A DNA stretch of 54,069 nt from a virus: IMG/VR virus record IMGVR_UViG_3300036768_000196, positions 1 through 54,069 of that record; one strand, written 5' to 3'. Below the pieces are notes generated by a model. It was not told the origin of the DNA and ran no database searches. It saw only the letters and a list, made by a program, of their open reading frames with translations. The first letter of the stretch is position 1. Each line of letters begins with the position of its first letter. Both the position numbers and the translations under genes were made by a program. Below, one piece after another: positions 39,545 through 47,215 of the stretch.

Positions 39545-39621
39545 GGGCCGTTAGCTTAATCGGTTAGAGCAGCCGACTCATAATCGGCGGGTTACAGGTT
39601 CGAATCCTGTACGGCCCACCA
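39545..39621 (+). tRNA. tRNA-Ile2 (anticodon CAU, decodes AUA after lysidine modification)
   Basis: A 77-nt cloverleaf: acceptor GGGCCGT/ACGGCCC, D-arm with TTAGCTTAATCGGTTAGAGC, anticodon stem CCGA/TCGG with loop CTCATAA, T-arm ACAGG-TTCGAAT-CCTGT, and an encoded CCA. The D-loop and anticodon arm closely match bacterial tRNA-Ile2, not initiator or elongator Met. It would help translate AUA codons, which are frequent in this AT-rich genome and rare in many hosts. It needs host TilS. Confidence 0.9.
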
Positions 39622-39639
39622 TTCACCAAGGAGACAATC

Positions 39640-39711
39640 ATGAAAACGGGGCTTGTACTGTTGCTAACTTTAGCCGTTTGGTTTGTAATTTTGTTCTTAA
39701 TGACTTTTTAG
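39640..39711 (+). CDS. Micro membrane protein A (23 aa)
   Basis: MKTGLVLLLTLAVWFVILFL followed by MTF, a single hydrophobic helix, with AAGGAG seven bases upstream, just after the tRNA. A related peptide is encoded at 40318-40401 (15 of 22 aligned residues identical, with many synonymous differences), which argues that it is really translated. Likely a small membrane regulator or toxin-like peptide. Confidence 0.6.
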   Translation: MKTGLVLLLTLAVWFVILFLMTF

Positions 39712-39724
39712 AAAGGAGTAAATC

Positions 39725-40027
39725 ATGACTCAGGAAAACAAAATCACAATCAATGGTGTTGAATATGTGCGTGCTGATTCAAAGCCATCCGGCAACCGTG
39801 CTGTTGTGGTTGTAGACCGTGGTTGGATTTTTGCAGGGGATGTAACACGAAAGGATGGACGTATCTACTTGTCAAACGCTGTGTGGGTGTTCCGTTGGTC
39901 TTCTGTAGGGTTCGACGGAGTGATTCGAAATCCAAAAGACGCAGAAATTCGAAAAATAGATGATGTAGACATTCCCGCTCACAGCGAAGTGTTTTCCGTT
40001 CCAGTTCACGACAAATGGGGGCTTTAA
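39725..40027 (+). CDS. Phage hypothetical protein (100 aa), 'RGWIFAGDV' type
   Basis: KITINGVEYVRADSKPSGNRAVVVVDRGWIFAGDVT with SNAVWVFRWSSVGFDGVI is a pattern I recognise from other phages, where it often precedes a Gly/Tyr/Asp-rich protein as it does here. Beta-rich. Function unknown. AAAGGAG upstream. The stop overlaps the next start (TAATG). Confidence 0.7.
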   Translation: MTQENKITINGVEYVRADSKPSGNRAVVVVDRGWIFAGDVTRKDGRIYLSNAVWVFRWSSVGFDGVIRNPKDAEIRKIDDVDIPAHSEVFSVPVHDKWGL

Positions 40028-40314
40028 TGCTACCAGTTGGTGATAATGATGAAGATGTTGGAGGCCGTGGTGACGGGTACGGCTATGGCTACTACGACGG
40101 CATGGGTTTTGGATGTGGTTACAGTTGCGGGGACGGCTACGGCTATGGCTATGGTGTCAGAAATGGCAGCGGATACGGAGATGGTGATGGATACGGAAAC
40201 GGACACGGCGATGGTACTGGCTTCGCCAACTGTCATGGTGGATGCTACTACGATGGCTCAGGTAGAGGCTTCGGTAATGCAGGACGAGTTAAAGGATTAG
40301 TTGGTGTAAAATAA
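40027..40314 (+). CDS. Gly/Tyr/Asp-rich low-complexity protein (95 aa)
   Basis: About 80 of 95 residues form a run of short repeats such as GDGYGYG and GxGYGDGDG, with two CHGG/CGYSCG patches. Probably disordered or a glycine-loop fibre, possibly metal-binding or phase-separating. It is translationally coupled to the 'RGWIFAGDV' protein (TAATG) and the pair recurs in other phages. The N-terminal MLPVGDNDEDVGG is acidic. Confidence 0.7.
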   Translation: MLPVGDNDEDVGGRGDGYGYGYYDGMGFGCGYSCGDGYGYGYGVRNGSGYGDGDGYGNGHGDGTGFANCHGGCYYDGSGRGFGNAGRVKGLVGVK

Positions 40315-40317
40315 AAA

Positions 40318-40401
40318 GTGGGATTAGCGCTATGGCTAACTTTAGCCTTTTGGTTGATCGTGATATTTTTGATGACATTCTTAGGATGGGCAGGAAAATA
40401 A
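40318..40401 (+). CDS. Micro membrane protein B (27 aa), GTG start, paralogue of 39640
   Basis: Reads (M)GLALWLTLAFWLIVIFLMT then FLGWAGK. Codon-by-codon alignment with the 39640 peptide gives 15 of 22 identical residues and several synonymous changes (GGG/GGA, ACT/ACA, TTT/TTC), so selection has acted on this reading frame. The ribosome-binding site is weak. It overlaps the next gene's possible 5' end in a different frame. Confidence 0.45.
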   Translation: MGLALWLTLAFWLIVIFLMTFLGWAGK

Positions 40402-40706
40402 CGCAAAAAATGGTCGGTCAACAAAGGCACGTGGCCATCGCGTTAAAAAAGAACAAGATAATCTCGGTTGGGATGAACTCGTATGTAAAAACGCATCCCA
40501 AGCAAGCTTATTTTGCAAAGTTAGCAGGCCAAGACAAAAGGCAATTTCTCCATGCAGAAGTGGACGCATTGATTCGCGGAGCAGATGCGGACACTCTTAT
40601 CGTGCTCCGGTTTTCCAAGAAAGGAGAATTACGCAACGCGAAACCCTGTCCTGTTTGCATGGAAGCTATTAAGGCTTCCAAAGTTAAGTGTGTCATCCAT
40701 TCATAG
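40332..40706 (+). CDS. Cytidine/deoxycytidylate deaminase-like protein
   Basis: FLHAEVDALI supplies the first zinc ligand and general base, and PCPVCMEAIKASKVKCVI supplies the two cysteine ligands, as in the CDA fold. HVAIALKKNKIISVGMNSYV is the first strand pair. Such enzymes deaminate dC-containing nucleotides or RNA. The start is uncertain: 40332 has a GGGA site, but the first 18 codons overlap micro-ORF B. ATGs at 40386 or 40410 would remove the overlap. Confidence 0.75.
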   Translation: MANFSLLVDRDIFDDILRMGRKITQKMVGQQRHVAIALKKNKIISVGMNSYVKTHPKQAYFAKLAGQDKRQFLHAEVDALIRGADADTLIVLRFSKKGELRNAKPCPVCMEAIKASKVKCVIHS

Positions 40707-40715
40707 GAGCAAAAA

Positions 40716-40907
40716 ATGCCAGGAATCAATGTGGAAGGAGTTGAGTTTTTTGTTGTCAGCAGGGGAATCGTGGATGTATTCACGAAAACCGGATGGGATC
40801 ATTGGTCACGTTTCAAATGGACCAAGGAAGGTCCAAAACTTATTGGTGGCCTTCCCGTGACCAAAAATGAGTACCATGTCGTGAAAAACTTCATGAAGAA
40901 TATGTAA
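40716..40907 (+). CDS. Small hypothetical protein (63 aa)
   Basis: MPGINVEGVEFFVVSRGIVDVFTKTGWDHWSRFKW; beta-rich with many aromatics and a basic C-terminus. TAGGAGC precedes the ATG. Not recognised. Confidence 0.6.
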   Translation: MPGINVEGVEFFVVSRGIVDVFTKTGWDHWSRFKWTKEGPKLIGGLPVTKNEYHVVKNFMKNM

Positions 40908-40908
40908 T

Positions 40909-41559
40909 ATGTGCTACCTGTATACATCCACAAAAGATAAACCTATGCACTTCGTTGAGCGTATCTGTGCTGGAGGTGTCTTTGGGAATTTGGTGAAAGA
41001 AAAGAAATTAAAGTATGTAGGTTTCAAGAACAAATTTATCTCGGAAAGGCATAATGTCATTGTCGATTGGCTCGAAACAATAGAAAAAGCATTTGAAATA
41101 AAAGTTATAAAAATAGAACAAGCCGACGAAGAACCTGAATTTGAAGACGTGAAAAAGAAAAAATTCAATGGTTATGTATGGGAATTTCCTGAACATAACT
41201 ACAAATGGAACATTATGCACTTGGCTGTGCTGTTAGCCAGACAGCCAGTGGAAAATGAATCCAGTGTAGGAATAAAAAACGAAAATAATGTCAAAAATCC
41301 ACTGAGACTTACAGGAGAAAAACCTAAAGATCCTTTAGGTAAATTTCTTGTCCTGACAAACGAAGAATTGTTTGATCGTGCTGCTGTACACGGATTATCA
41401 CTCTTTAACTTCGCAAGAAGTGCAAAAGGATACAGTTTACACTCATTCAAGCTTGATAAAGCGATCGAAGATCTTAGGAATAAAACGGATATGCTTATAA
41501 ATGATGCAGCAAATTTGGGTGTAATTTTTGCCGGTTATTCTCCAAGAAAAGGACAATAA
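40909..41559 (+). CDS. Hypothetical protein (216 aa)
   Basis: A Lys/Glu/Asn-rich protein with a helical C-terminal part (LSLFNFARSAKGYSLHSFKLDKAIEDLRNKTDMLI). It lies one base after the previous gene and just before the amidoligase cassette, so it could belong to it. No motif identified. Confidence 0.6.
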   Translation: MCYLYTSTKDKPMHFVERICAGGVFGNLVKEKKLKYVGFKNKFISERHNVIVDWLETIEKAFEIKVIKIEQADEEPEFEDVKKKKFNGYVWEFPEHNYKWNIMHLAVLLARQPVENESSVGIKNENNVKNPLRLTGEKPKDPLGKFLVLTNEELFDRAAVHGLSLFNFARSAKGYSLHSFKLDKAIEDLRNKTDMLINDAANLGVIFAGYSPRKGQ

Positions 41560-41560
41560 A

Positions 41561-42124
41561 ATGTCTGCACTGTTTTTATGGGGAGGTGAAGACATTTCCC
41601 CATCCCTATACGGACAAAAACCTGTGCATACCAATGCACCGGCTAAACCTTCTCAACGTGACTTAAAAGAGATCAAGCTAATCAATGAAGCTGTAAAAAG
41701 TCAACGTCCTATTATCGGCATCTGTCGTGGCGCTCAACTTCTTTGTGTAATTCACGGCGGAAAACTTTGGCAGCATGTAGAAAAGCATGCCGGCACTGTT
41801 CCGCATGAACTAGAATTAAAGCTAAAAGATGGAGTAGAAAAAGTTTATTCTAACTCCACACATCATCAGATGATGATCCCTGACGAGGATGCAGAAATCA
41901 TCGCTACTACTACAGAACCTTTGTATCCTTACCGATGGAGTGAAGACAAAAATCCTGTAAAGGTAGTGGATAAAGATGTCGAAATTCTGTATCTACCTAG
42001 ACTAAACGCGCTTGCAATTCAGGCACATCCAGAATGGATGCCAAAGAATTGCAAATTCAACCAAATGCTTCGTCAACTTGTAGAGGAGAAATTCAATGGT
42101 GAAGTATCCCTCCCTTGGCTGTGA
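41561..42124 (+). CDS. Class I glutamine amidotransferase-like hydrolase (amidoligase cassette)
   Basis: FLWGGEDISPSLYG at the start, GICRGAQLL with the nucleophile Cys, and QAHPEW with the catalytic His are class I GATase features, closest to gamma-glutamyl-GABA hydrolase (PuuD)-type enzymes. Family members hydrolyse gamma-glutamyl bonds. In amidoligase clusters described for phages such as phiEco32 a peptidase of this type accompanies the ligases. ATG 41561 has AAAGGA upstream. It overlaps the next gene by 29 bases. Confidence 0.8.
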   Translation: MSALFLWGGEDISPSLYGQKPVHTNAPAKPSQRDLKEIKLINEAVKSQRPIIGICRGAQLLCVIHGGKLWQHVEKHAGTVPHELELKLKDGVEKVYSNSTHHQMMIPDEDAEIIATTTEPLYPYRWSEDKNPVKVVDKDVEILYLPRLNALAIQAHPEWMPKNCKFNQMLRQLVEEKFNGEVSLPWL

Positions 42125-42884
42125 TCCGGAATGGTTCCTTCAAACCGAAGATGGAAAAGTAGTCTCAGCAATTGGAAAGATCGGAGGCACCAAGCAAGAA
42201 CCTCGTGTTTTGTTTACTGAGAAAATCCGAGGAAAAGAATTCCCTTTTTGCGTTCAGGAAGACAACGTCCTGCTTGAATACAACATCCCACCAGCTACAT
42301 GCAAAAGTGAGTGGCTCGATTTCAATCTGCTAATCCAAAGCAAGATTAAAGAGGAACTTCAAAAACAGGGGCTTAAGCCACTCATCGTTCCTTCTTATAT
42401 CATGCCAAAAGAGGAGATGAATAATCCGTTCGCTTGGGTATTTGGGTGCGATCCTGATTACAACGCATGGACACGTAAACCAAATCCTAATCCAGCATCA
42501 CAAAACAAGTTCCTTAGGTCTGCTGGAGGACATATCCACATTGGATTCAAGGGAAACAAAGAGGACAAGATACGGTTCGTGAAACTACTGGACCTTTTCC
42601 TAGATGCACCTTTGATGCTAATGGATAAGGATCGGCGCAGGCAGGAGCTTTACGGTAGACCGGGTGCGTTCCGATTCAAGCCGTATGGTCTAGAATACAG
42701 GACGCCAAGTAATTTCTGGACGCAGAGTTTGCAGACAATGGAGATGGTATACAACTGCGTCATGACGGCTTGGGAAAACTTCTACAAGTTAGAAGTTCCT
42801 GATGAAGTTCAGCAGATTCTCCTGCGAGGAAATGACGAAGAAATCTCTGAGATGGTAAATAAATATGTATACTCATCCCTATAA
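42096..42884 (+). CDS. COOH-NH2 ligase, phiEco32 type (amidoligase)
   Basis: A 262-aa protein: LGCDPEWFLQ near the N-terminus, EDNVLLEYNIPPA, and SAGGHIHIGF with two His are hallmark motifs of the phage COOH-NH2 ligase type 2 family (glutamine-synthetase-like fold). GLEYRTPSNFW follows. It should couple a carboxyl and an amine using ATP. The substrate is unknown, possibly a peptide or a cell-surface compound. First ligase of the cassette. Confidence 0.82.
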   Translation: MVKYPSLGCDPEWFLQTEDGKVVSAIGKIGGTKQEPRVLFTEKIRGKEFPFCVQEDNVLLEYNIPPATCKSEWLDFNLLIQSKIKEELQKQGLKPLIVPSYIMPKEEMNNPFAWVFGCDPDYNAWTRKPNPNPASQNKFLRSAGGHIHIGFKGNKEDKIRFVKLLDLFLDAPLMLMDKDRRRQELYGRPGAFRFKPYGLEYRTPSNFWTQSLQTMEMVYNCVMTAWENFYKLEVPDEVQQILLRGNDEEISEMVNKYVYSSL

Positions 42885-43416
42885 ACCTCAGTTTAATCTC
42901 CCAGTGAATGGAGATTCAATTAATGATCTCGTAAGAAAATGGGGAGACTCTTTTTCTTGTGTTTATACCGATAAAGAATTTCTATTCGGATTCATCTCAT
43001 CTTTAGATGATTTAATAGTAAATTTGTGGAAAAAGGATGGCGGAAAGTTTTTATCAACAAAGGCAAAACCAACTTATTTCTATTTTCCATCGTGTTTATT
43101 TCCACACAGTAACTACATATATTTCCTACAAAGGAAAAACGAAAATGTATTCAAAGTAGGAATCAGTTCATTAAACTATAATCTCTTTTATTACGATAAA
43201 AGAGAAAAGAAATTTCTATATGATTCGGTAGAAGGTAATCCCGCATTATTCAGTTATGCTTCATTCATCACTAGCGGAATGGAGCATGAAAACATATGTG
43301 GTAATTTCTGTTATATTGACGGAAAACTTTTCTATAAAAATGATGAAGTTTCCCCTAGACTATTTCATTTAGTTCCTAAATTCATTCTCAACAAGTGGGG
43401 ACTAAAATGCCCATAG
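42865..43416 (+). CDS. Hypothetical protein inside amidoligase cassette (183 aa)
   Basis: A Tyr/Phe/Lys-rich beta protein (YIYFLQRKNENVFKVGISSLN; NLFYYDKREKKFLYDSV). Overlaps the ligase genes on both sides, so it is co-translated with them. It could be the substrate, a carrier or an accessory of the cassette. No family recognised. Confidence 0.6.
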   Translation: MYTHPYKPQFNLPVNGDSINDLVRKWGDSFSCVYTDKEFLFGFISSLDDLIVNLWKKDGGKFLSTKAKPTYFYFPSCLFPHSNYIYFLQRKNENVFKVGISSLNYNLFYYDKREKKFLYDSVEGNPALFSYASFITSGMEHENICGNFCYIDGKLFYKNDEVSPRLFHLVPKFILNKWGLKCP

Positions 43417-44219
43417 TTTATGAAATTTATAGCCACGCTGAGGATGTAGAAACAAAATTGTATCCTCAGATCGAATATGGAAGGAAAAAATTTCCCGGAT
43501 TGAAAACCTATATGGGGTGGGTGTCTAACCCAATAGGTATTGAAATTGAAATAGAGGGATACAAATTCATTGACCCAATGCTGAAAAATGAACCACTCTT
43601 CTACTGGAAGACGATAAAGGATGGTTCTTTAAGGGATGGAATAGAGTTCTGCTCGATTCCCCTTGTCAGCAGCGGAATTGATTATGCATTGGCAGAAATC
43701 GAGCCATTCCTTGCCCAATGCAGAGTTTCTCACAGAACCGGGATTCACGTTCACAATAATGTTTCAAGGCTAACAAAAGAAAAACTTTATCTTCTGTTTG
43801 CATATTATATTCTTTTTGAAGAAGAATTCTTTGGATTCGTAGATCCTTTAAGAAAAGCAAATCCTTATTGTGTTCCTGTAATTGGACTTGATGTAGGAAT
43901 CTCCCCGAAGAAATACTTTGCTTTTGACATGATGGAATCACTAAATAACTACAGGACAGTAGAATTCCGTCATTTGGAAACAACCCATGATGTAAGGAAA
44001 ATACGGAGGTTTTTACAACTTGTAACAAAGCTGCATAGGTTCATTCATATCAATGAAGTTAAAAAGCTTATAAACATTTTGAACTCGATTGAAGATCAAT
44101 CAGAATATGAAAAGCTTTTAGACAAAGTCTTCGGTAAAACAGCCAGCTTCTTGAAAAAAACTCTCTGCCCAGACAATCTGTTTTATGCTAGGTTCATAGC
44201 ATATAAACTCTCCCGCTGA
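43407..44219 (+). CDS. Second amidoligase-like protein
   Basis: GIEIEIEGYKF near residue 50, KDGSLRDGIEFCSIPLVSSG, TGIHVHNNVSRL and YRTVEFRHLETTHD follow the amidoligase (COOH-NH2 ligase) motif order: Glu pair, DGSL...E, HVHxN and R..E.R. The start is ATG 43407 (GGGGACTAAA upstream). It probably adds an amide bond in sequence with the ligase at 42096. The two ligases are clearly different proteins, not a duplication. Confidence 0.72.
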   Translation: MPIVYEIYSHAEDVETKLYPQIEYGRKKFPGLKTYMGWVSNPIGIEIEIEGYKFIDPMLKNEPLFYWKTIKDGSLRDGIEFCSIPLVSSGIDYALAEIEPFLAQCRVSHRTGIHVHNNVSRLTKEKLYLLFAYYILFEEEFFGFVDPLRKANPYCVPVIGLDVGISPKKYFAFDMMESLNNYRTVEFRHLETTHDVRKIRRFLQLVTKLHRFIHINEVKKLINILNSIEDQSEYEKLLDKVFGKTASFLKKTLCPDNLFYARFIAYKLSR

Positions 44220-44226
44220 GACAAAA

Positions 44227-45456
44227 ATGTGCGGAATTTACGGAATCATTTCAAAGAACGGAACGGAGATCAACAAAGATGCCCTATATCAAATGGGGCT
44301 TCTTTCTGCATTACGGGGCACTGACAGCACCGGGCTATGCCTAATCAAAAAGAATGGTGATGCTCGAATCATCAAAACTATTGGCCCTGTAATGAACCTG
44401 TATTATGAAAAGGGCTGGAAAAAATTCGAAGAAGAATTTAAAGATGCAGTAGCAGTGTTTGGTCACTGCCGTTATGCCACCGTCGGAGATGTAGATAAAA
44501 AGAATGCACAGCCTCTTGTAAATGGCAACCTGATTCTATTGCATAACGGAACACTTACAGCAGTCAAAACAGAAAAAGGAGAATCAGACTCTACTGTTTT
44601 CTGTAAGAAAATAAAGGAAATGGGAGTGAAGGATGCCGTAAAATCTACCGCAGGTTCTATGGCAATCGTTACGTATGACTTGAATGACAAGAAAGTTACT
44701 TTCTACAGGAATTATCAAAGGCCATTATCGTATGCAAACACACAAAACTTTATTTATGTAATGTCAGAAAGGTCTGCTTTAGAGTATCTGTTTACCAGAA
44801 ATAATATCAGATTCGATGATAAATCTGACTTCGATGGTTATACTTTATATCATTTGGATATTAATAATCCTGCTGCTGGAATAGAAAAAGGTGATGATCT
44901 TTATGTCTCTGTAACAAGAAGGGAAAGCCATACAAATTTTTTTCCAGTTTTTGGAAAAGGTTTTTGGAATGACCTTTCCCCTCATTACAAGGAAGGTGGA
45001 GAAATAAACTTCATCGTTGAAAGCTTGTTTGAAAGTTCACAGAAAGGACAATATGTCTATATGTGCAGCGATGAAGATAACAGGCGTATTTTCTTTAAGA
45101 CAGACAAGAAGATTGATTCATTACTAGGTAAGATTGGAACAGGAGAATGTTGCAGCGTAGTAAAACATAACAACAGCTTCATGTATCAAGTAAAATACCG
45201 GACCATCAAATGGGATGATGAAAAACCAGACGACGATGAAGATGAAGTAGTCACTCTGGATGAATTAATTCCAAGAAAACAGTGGCTTGAGCTAGTCAAG
45301 AAAGAAGAATGCTCTGGCTGCAATAGGTCAATTCTCCTTGATGAGCATTACAACACGATGGTTTGGGAAGATGTAAAAGGGAAATGGCATCTCCTTTGCG
45401 GAGATTGTTATAATCGTAGCACTCCAGTTGCAAGTAACGAAAGGGTATTCACATGA
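44227..45456 (+). CDS. Class II glutamine amidotransferase (N-terminal nucleophile)
   Basis: MCGIYGIISKNG starts with the Cys2 nucleophile of Ntn-type GATases. RGTDSTGL and HNGTL (residues ~105) bind glutamine. A C-terminal extension includes CSGCNRSILLDEHYN and CGDCYNRS, a possible zinc ribbon. It would supply ammonia from glutamine to a ligase or a synthetase. Located between the second amidoligase and ATP-grasp genes; four-base overlap with the latter. Confidence 0.82.
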   Translation: MCGIYGIISKNGTEINKDALYQMGLLSALRGTDSTGLCLIKKNGDARIIKTIGPVMNLYYEKGWKKFEEEFKDAVAVFGHCRYATVGDVDKKNAQPLVNGNLILLHNGTLTAVKTEKGESDSTVFCKKIKEMGVKDAVKSTAGSMAIVTYDLNDKKVTFYRNYQRPLSYANTQNFIYVMSERSALEYLFTRNNIRFDDKSDFDGYTLYHLDINNPAAGIEKGDDLYVSVTRRESHTNFFPVFGKGFWNDLSPHYKEGGEINFIVESLFESSQKGQYVYMCSDEDNRRIFFKTDKKIDSLLGKIGTGECCSVVKHNNSFMYQVKYRTIKWDDEKPDDDEDEVVTLDELIPRKQWLELVKKEECSGCNRSILLDEHYNTMVWEDVKGKWHLLCGDCYNRSTPVASNERVFT

Positions 45457-46184
45457 TTATCGTACCATATAGTTGGCATTCCAAGTCTGTATGGAAACTG
45501 GCAGAAGAGCTGAATTTCTGGCTAGTATCCAGAAAAGAAATGGTTACCGAAAAAGGAATCAATTGGGGATGTAGCAAATTATGGATTGAAAACCCAGGTC
45601 TGGTGCTAAATAAGGATTATGCAGTTGAACGCGCAGTGTTTAAGAAAAAGTTATATTCCATTCTAGAACAGAATGGTATTCCTGCCGTAGAAAGCACAGA
45701 CGACAAAGAAGTAGCAAAAAGATGGCTTGACGAAGACAACATCGTATTTGCAAGAAAAGACGGATTGTCAAAAGGCAAAGGAATCAAAATCTTACATCAA
45801 GGAGATGAAGTACCCGAAGCAGACTTCTATACAAAATATATCCAAAAGAGAAAAGAGTTTAGGATCCATTGCACTAAATTCGACGTGTTCGATATAACCC
45901 AGAAGAAGCGAAAGCGGGATGAAAAACAAAATGAATTCATTAGAAACAGAAAGAATGGATGGATCTTTGCCAGACAAGATCTAAAGATCCCTAACAATAT
46001 TGAGGATCTGGCACTTAAAACAATTAAAGCACTAGAGCTTGATTTTGGTGCAGTAGATATAATCTATGATCTGGATGCAAAAAAGTTAAAGGTGCTGGAA
46101 GTAAATACTGCGCCGGGTCTGGAAGGGACTACCCTTCTTAAATATGTAGAAATGTTCAAAAACCATCCTCACTTTGCGGAGTAA
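45453..46184 (+). CDS. ATP-grasp ligase
   Basis: A 243-aa protein with the ATP-grasp core: FARKDGLSKGKGIKIL (glycine-rich loop region), KYIQKRKEFRIHC, then LEVNTAPGLEGTT with the metal-binding Glu-Asn and Asn of the RimK/D-Ala-D-Ala ligase type. It joins a carboxylate to an amine with ATP. The N-terminal NxxK-like pre-grasp domain is short. Final enzyme of the cassette. Confidence 0.82.
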   Translation: MIIVPYSWHSKSVWKLAEELNFWLVSRKEMVTEKGINWGCSKLWIENPGLVLNKDYAVERAVFKKKLYSILEQNGIPAVESTDDKEVAKRWLDEDNIVFARKDGLSKGKGIKILHQGDEVPEADFYTKYIQKRKEFRIHCTKFDVFDITQKKRKRDEKQNEFIRNRKNGWIFARQDLKIPNNIEDLALKTIKALELDFGAVDIIYDLDAKKLKVLEVNTAPGLEGTTLLKYVEMFKNHPHFAE

Positions 46185-46187
46185 GCT

Positions 46188-46457
46188 ATGCAACCAAGAA
46201 TGGTATACATCAGCGAAAAACATTATCAACATCTCCAGAAAATTAAAGAACAGAAGGAAAATACAAAAGGAGTGAATTTAAACGAAGTTCTTATGCTGCT
46301 GAATAAGGCAGCAACTGCAATGGGAGTAGATACGTCATATATTCCCAAGAGAATAATCAAACGTAAAAAATCAGAAAAAGCGGCTGAACTACTGAACGTG
46401 TTCTGTTCAGTGATCCTTTCCGCCAAAGCAAACGTCGATCCTGTAGAAGAAGATTAA
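46188..46457 (+). CDS. Small hypothetical protein (89 aa)
   Basis: QPRMVYISEKHYQHLQKIKEQKENTKGVN then LLNKAATAMGVDTSYIPKRIIKRKKSEKAAELLN. Basic and helical, and its stop overlaps the primase start. Could be nucleic-acid binding. No family known. Confidence 0.6.
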   Translation: MQPRMVYISEKHYQHLQKIKEQKENTKGVNLNEVLMLLNKAATAMGVDTSYIPKRIIKRKKSEKAAELLNVFCSVILSAKANVDPVEED

Positions 46458-47176
46458 TGGCCCATTTTGTAAGACATGAAAGATGCGAACGGTGCGCCGA
46501 AATCGGAAATGACCGATCAGGAGACAACAAAGCCGTCTACTCAGACGGAAGCTCCTACTGTTTTGCTTGTGGCAAATACCAGCCTCCCGATAGCTGGTTT
46601 CATATTAGTGAAAGAACCGAACGGAGAAATTACGACATTGGTCCTACAAAGGCCCTCCCTAGTGATTACATGAACTACTACTTAGGGTTTCTACCTAGGG
46701 ACATTATCGTACGTAATTTTACGTATAGCCCCAAGCTCAATAGATCGGTATTTACCTACACCGATCCAGAAACCCAAGAAACGTTCGTAGAGGCACGATC
46801 TCTGTCGGATAAGCCCAAGGTATTATCCCTTGGAAAAAAACCGCTCCTAGTGGCTAAAAATGGCGTTTGCGGGCATTTTAACGAATGGGATGAATTGGTA
46901 CTTGTCGAAGACCTTGTTTCCGCCTTGAAGGTAAGTATTATTACGTATGCCATGCCCTTGTTCGGTTCCGTGATCCCCCAACGGAACTTTAACTGGATTT
47001 TTCAGTCTAAGGGCAAGTCGGTCCTTGTTTGGCTTGATCCAGACAAGCTAACCGAAGCGGTGCGTATGGTCTTTAGACTGTCGAACATAGGGAAAAGTTC
47101 CCGAGTCATACCCTCGGAAAGGGATCCCAAATGCTACGACATCTTTACCATCAAAAAGATCCTATACCAAAAATAA
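46457..47176 (+). CDS. DNA primase (zinc ribbon plus TOPRIM)
   Basis: A 239-aa protein. C10/C13/C35/C38 (CERC...CFACGKY) form the zinc finger used for template reading. DELVLVEDLVSALKVS and KSVLVWLDPDK are TOPRIM motifs with the acidic residues for RNA primer synthesis. It is shorter than T7-type primase-helicase; the helicase is encoded separately at 47700-48932. Translated from an overlapping start after the small gene. Confidence 0.85.
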   Translation: MAHFVRHERCERCAEIGNDRSGDNKAVYSDGSSYCFACGKYQPPDSWFHISERTERRNYDIGPTKALPSDYMNYYLGFLPRDIIVRNFTYSPKLNRSVFTYTDPETQETFVEARSLSDKPKVLSLGKKPLLVAKNGVCGHFNEWDELVLVEDLVSALKVSIITYAMPLFGSVIPQRNFNWIFQSKGKSVLVWLDPDKLTEAVRMVFRLSNIGKSSRVIPSERDPKCYDIFTIKKILYQK

Positions 47177-47180
47177 GGTA

Positions 47181-47209
47181 TTGACAAAATTCCCGTTTTG
47201 TGGTATAAT
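47181..47209 (+). promoter_or_regulatory. Perfect extended sigma70 promoter of second ncRNA
   Basis: TTGACA (47181-47186), 17-bp spacer and TATAAT (47204-47209); the spacer ends TGTGG so a TGG-extended -10 is present. It starts four bases after the primase stop. Transcription is expected near 47216. Confidence 0.88.
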
Positions 47210-47215
47210 ACGCAC

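Noticed and set aside
37193-40425. Shared 14-mer GGTCGGTCAACAAA at 37193 and 40412
   Set aside because: A few shared 14-mers are expected by chance in a 54-kb window, and the contexts are unrelated.
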